Assembly (NCBI GenBank): GCA_964448285.1
Contig: CAYUWG010000040.1
Span: 1-33,518 of the forward strand
Direction: 5' to 3'
Source: CAYUWG01 sp964448285
GTDB taxonomy: Bacteria; Bacteroidota; Ignavibacteria; SZUA-365
Length of the DNA stretch: 33,518 nucleotides
The stretch's first letter is position 1; each line of letters opens with the position of its first letter. The translations under genes and the position numbers were made by a program. This document shows positions 31,355-33,518 of the stretch, piece after piece. The notes beneath the pieces were generated by a model. That model did no database searches. It was not told the DNA's origin and worked only from the letters and a program-made list of their open reading frames with translations.

Positions 31355-31888
31355 TCAGTTCGTCAGAGTCGGCTGGCCTTTATGCCAGTTGCACGGGACT
31401 AACTTGCCCGTCTGGAATGCATCGAGAACGCGAAGCACCTCCTCGACATTCCTTCCCACGTCGTGGTCGTGAACGCACACCCAACGGATGATTCCGTCGG
31501 GATCGACCATGAAGGTCGCGCGGTGGCATACACCGTCGGCGTTGAGGATGCCGAGTCGGCTTGTCAGCTCGCGTTTGATGTCCGCGAGCATGGGGAACGG
31601 AATGTTCGCAAGGTCCGGATGGGCATTGCGCCAGGCGAGGTGGACGAATTCGGTGTCGATGCTACCGCCCAACACCTGCGTATTCCTGCCCTGGAATTCC
31701 GCATCCGCATCACCGAATGCCGCGACTTCGGTCGGGCAGACAAACGTGAAATCCTTCGGCCAGAAAAAATACACCTGCCACTTGCCTGCGTAGGTCTTGT
31801 TCGTGATCGAGGTGAACTCCTTCCCCGGTTCACGGCTGACTGTTGCAGCCAGTGAGAATTCCGGAAATGCATCTCCTACTGTCAGCAT
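31355..31888 (-). CDS. ahpC: AhpC-type peroxiredoxin
   Basis: This thiol peroxidase reduces hydrogen peroxide and alkyl hydroperoxides in the cytoplasm. The 177-aa protein has the peroxidatic Cys51 in FWPKDFTFVCPTE and a C-terminal Cys167 in LVPCNWHKG as probable resolving Cys, as in actinobacterial AhpC. The conserved Arg124 is in RATFMVDPDG. Two further cysteines, Cys122 (GVCHR) and Cys139 (WVCVHD), are unusual and close to the active-site arginine. A good Shine-Dalgarno sequence (AAAGGAGC) precedes the ATG at 31886-31888. No ahpD or ahpF lies next to it, so its reductant is encoded elsewhere. The gene symbol follows the family. Confidence 0.92.
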   Translation of the reverse strand: MLTVGDAFPEFSLAATVSREPGKEFTSITNKTYAGKWQVYFFWPKDFTFVCPTEVAAFGDADAEFQGRNTQVLGGSIDTEFVHLAWRNAHPDLANIPFPMLADIKRELTSRLGILNADGVCHRATFMVDPDGIIRWVCVHDHDVGRNVEEVLRVLDAFQTGKLVPCNWHKGQPTLTN

Positions 31889-32220
31889 CGTTTGCTCCTT
31901 TCTTGTGTTTTATTCATTGTTTTGATTCCCCGTGAGTTGCGCACAGCGCACCGGGACATGAAAGAAGAGGGAATTCCGTTTTTTTTCCAAACACAGGACG
32001 CGCTTCTCTTCGTATCGAGTCTTCCCTTCGACCTACCATCGACTGCTTTTGATTGAGCGAGATACGATTCGAGGGAGACCTGTAACTCCAGCCAACCTCT
32101 CTCTGTTGATTGCGTCGTTTCGTTTCCCTATCCTTGATCATCTCGTTCATCGTCACAATGAGTGTCCTGATGAATGCGATTCGCTCCATCAAAAACAGTC
32201 TCACGAAACGGAAGTCACTC
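31889..32220. other. Intergenic region of 332 bases between divergent genes
   Basis: It holds the promoters of the peroxiredoxin gene (minus) and of the VOC-fold gene (plus). A -7-like element for the plus strand lies at 32129-32136. A T-run at about 31979-31986 follows no clear stem. No gene is supported; an in-frame extension of the downstream gene starting at 32110 is hydrophobic at first but not homologous to the VOC family. Confidence 0.4.
32129..32136 (+). promoter_or_regulatory. TAnnTTTG-like promoter element before the VOC-fold gene
   Basis: TATCCTTG differs from TAnnTTTG at one base; a TTG at 32106-32108 is suitably spaced for the -33 element. The context TTTCCCTATC is shared with the element before the aminotransferase gene at 26664-26672. 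Confidence 0.45.
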
Positions 32221-32700
32221 ATGCAAAAGATCACGCCATTCCTGTGGTTCAACGACAACGCCGAAGAGGCGGTCAACCTTTACGTTTCGCTCTTTAAGGA
32301 TTCGAGGATCACTGACATCACGCGTTATGATGAGCAAAGCGCCGCGATGACCGGCAAAGAACCGGGTTCCGTTATGACCATCGGATTCGAGCTTGCGGGA
32401 CAACGATTCGCAGCACTCAATGGCGGCCCGCACTATTCATTCACGCCCGCAATTTCATTCGCTGTGAATTGCGATACACAGGAAGAACTGGATCGGCTCT
32501 GGGAACAGCTCTCAGAAGAAGGGCAGGAAGAAATGTGCGGGTGGCTGACGGACCGTTTCGGAGTCTCGTGGCAAATCATCCCGACGGAACTCCCGGCGCT
32601 TCTTCAAAACCCCGATCCGGTGAAAGCAAAAAACGTGGCAAGCGCTCTCCTGCGGATGAAGAAGTTGGACATCGCGGAACTTCAGCGCGCCACTCTTTGA
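32221..32700 (+). CDS. VOC-superfamily protein of the 3-demethylubiquinone-methyltransferase-like (PhnB-like) group
   Basis: The ATG at 32221 gives 159 aa starting MQKITPFLWFNDNAEEAVNL, exactly where this family normally starts; a GGAAG precedes it. The family blocks are F-Y/V-x-x-L-F-K-D-S, MTIGFELAGQRFAALNGGPH, SFTPAISFAVNC, LWEQLSEEGQEEMCGWLTDR and FGVSWQIIPTELPALL. Despite the domain name (3-dmu-9_3-mt) these are glyoxalase-fold proteins with no proven methyltransferase activity; the role here is unknown. An upstream promoter-like element and a strong downstream terminator suggest that it is a single-gene unit. Confidence 0.88.
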   Translation: MQKITPFLWFNDNAEEAVNLYVSLFKDSRITDITRYDEQSAAMTGKEPGSVMTIGFELAGQRFAALNGGPHYSFTPAISFAVNCDTQEELDRLWEQLSEEGQEEMCGWLTDRFGVSWQIIPTELPALLQNPDPVKAKNVASALLRMKKLDIAELQRATL

Positions 32701-32794
32701 TGGAGCTTGACTTTCTCAAAGAATTCTGTAGATTCGTTACGCCTGTGCTCTGATTTCGGCCCTCCCTACCGGAAGCAGAATAAACGCCAGGTAA

Positions 32795-32824
32795 ACCGTC
32801 CACTCCCCGTGGGCGGTTTTTTTT
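32795..32824 (+). terminator. Rho-independent terminator after the VOC-fold gene
   Basis: AACCGTCCAC (32795-32804) pairs with GTGGGCGGTT (32810-32819), ten base pairs with one T-G wobble and a five-base loop, followed directly by a run of seven T. It is the clearest intrinsic terminator in the window. Confidence 0.9.
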
Positions 32825-32902
32825 GTCCTGTCCCATGCTTCCATTCCGAATTGTGATCACGTATTTTATGACACCTATATGTTCCCTTCACTCATAGGTC
32901 AC

Positions 32903-33409
32903 ATGAAATCCTCTCTCCTTCTCCTTCCCCTTCTTCTCTGTTTCGCTTCTGCATGCTCGAAGCCTGACAGCAGTGAACTCTTTCTCAAAGCGCAACAAGC
33001 GATGAAGCAGAATGACACAACGGCTGCGATTCAACATCTTCAGGATATTGCGGACTATCACGCGGATTCACCACAGGCTCCGGAAGCTTTGTACCTCTTG
33101 GGTAGCCTCTATCTCAACGAGAAACGGGAAGCCGCACGCGCGGTCCCGGTTTTCGAAAGGTTGTACGAGAAGTACGCGTCAAGTGAGTATGCACATCGGG
33201 CGCTCTTCATTTCCGCATTTACTTATGCGAACGAACTCAACGACGCCGACAAAGCGAAATCTCTGTATGAACTGTATTTGAAATCGTACCCTGACAGCGT
33301 GATGGCGGAGTCGGCACGGTTTGAACTCGCGCACATCGGACAATCAGCCGAAGAAGTCCTCAAGGGACTTCAGAACCCGGATTCGGCATCCCCTCACGCT
33401 TCGAAATAA
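32903..33409 (+). CDS. TPR lipoprotein, BamD/YbgF-like
   Basis: The ATG at 32903 gives 168 aa with a lipoprotein signal, MKSSLLLLPLLLCFASAC (Cys18). An ATG eight codons earlier would place extra residues before the signal. The mature part has three to four tetratricopeptide units of the TPR_6 type: A-L-Y-L-L-G-S-L-Y, Y-E-K-Y-A-S-S-E-Y-A-H-R-A-L-F and Y-L-K-S-Y-P-D-S-V-M-A-E-S-A-R-F-E-L. These resemble the repeats of outer-membrane assembly lipoprotein BamD and the periplasmic protein YbgF, but the protein is shorter than BamD, so it is better called a TPR lipoprotein. It is likely anchored in the outer membrane. A DUF58 gene starts 20 bases later. Confidence 0.8.
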   Translation: MKSSLLLLPLLLCFASACSKPDSSELFLKAQQAMKQNDTTAAIQHLQDIADYHADSPQAPEALYLLGSLYLNEKREAARAVPVFERLYEKYASSEYAHRALFISAFTYANELNDADKAKSLYELYLKSYPDSVMAESARFELAHIGQSAEEVLKGLQNPDSASPHASK

Positions 33410-33428
33410 TCGCACGGCTCTCTCCCCG

Positions 33429-33518
33429 ATGAACTCTCTTTCGTACCTCCAACCCGACGTTGTCTCGCGACTTTCCACGATGGAAATGCGCGCGCGATTG
33501 GTCGTCGAAGGCTTCATG
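33429..33518 (+). CDS. DUF58 protein, N-terminal 30 residues only
   Basis: The open frame from ATG 33429 runs to the window end and reads MNSLSYLQPDVVSRLSTMEM, then R-A-R-L-V-V-E-G-F-M. This matches the start of DUF58 proteins (L-x-P-x-V-x-x-x-L-x-x-x-x-x-R-A-R-x-V-V-E-G-F). Such proteins are usually encoded near MoxR ATPases and VWA proteins. The rest lies outside the window. Confidence 0.75.
   Translation, partial: MNSLSYLQPDVVSRLSTMEMRARLVVEGFM

Noticed and set aside
1..33518. CRISPR array, tRNA, rRNA, transposase or prophage genes
   Set aside because: No regularly spaced repeats, cloverleaf-like sequences, rRNA motifs or transposase/integrase motifs were found by reading both strands.

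Overview
The window reads as bacterial chromosome from the Bacteroidota / Chlorobiota / Ignavibacteriota side of the tree (Ignavibacteria- or Kapabacteria-like is my best guess; this is inference, with no rRNA or database search behind it). The reasons are: several secreted proteins end in a type IX secretion (T9SS) C-terminal sorting domain of the NPFNPST type; a TAnnTTTG-like -7 promoter element is visible; Shine-Dalgarno sequences are often weak; and DUF1501/DUF1800 proteins occur as a pair. GC content is moderate, with a visibly more AT-rich stretch around 22.3-23.6 kb and again at 24.6-25.3 kb.

Left part (1-15.3 kb): the cell surface. A truncated TPR protein and a putative-Ig-repeat T9SS cargo run leftward. 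Divergent from them are a PAS sensor kinase that lacks the usual phospho-acceptor histidine and two tandem, related giant surface proteins (a VWA plus six-repeat plus cohesin-like protein of 1405 aa, and an 867-aa paralogue without the VWA domain). A degenerate GIY-YIG protein, a DUF1800-DUF1501 operon and a small secreted protein follow on the minus strand. Four proteins in 13 kb carry T9SS sorting domains, and one of them also has a Tat-type N-terminus.

Middle part (15.3-22.2 kb): housekeeping and solitary genes. These are uvrA behind a leader with three inverted repeats, a TSUP-family transporter, an M2-type metallopeptidase lipoprotein, a GNAT acetyltransferase and a small beta-barrel-like protein.

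Accessory islet (22.2-26.6 kb, interrupted by hemB): a chain of very small genes and gene remnants on the minus strand, including an intact DUF2283 gene overlapping a small partner gene, a dead second DUF2283 copy, a truncated Ser/Thr-kinase N-terminus and a 67-bp repeat (about 78% identical) carrying two copies of the same start region. After hemB come a small orphan gene, a frameshifted DUF2335 membrane-protein gene and a DUF4143-type ATPase with a palindromic site at its start. This is the part of the window most likely to hold something undescribed.

Right part (26.6-33.5 kb): an aminotransferase followed by menA-menC-menE, packed as an operon for late menaquinone synthesis and closed by a bidirectional-looking terminator shared with a convergent AhpC-type peroxiredoxin. 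Then come a VOC-fold protein with its own promoter-like element and strong terminator, a TPR lipoprotein, and the first 30 codons of a DUF58 protein.

No tRNA, rRNA, CRISPR array, IS element or prophage was recognised.
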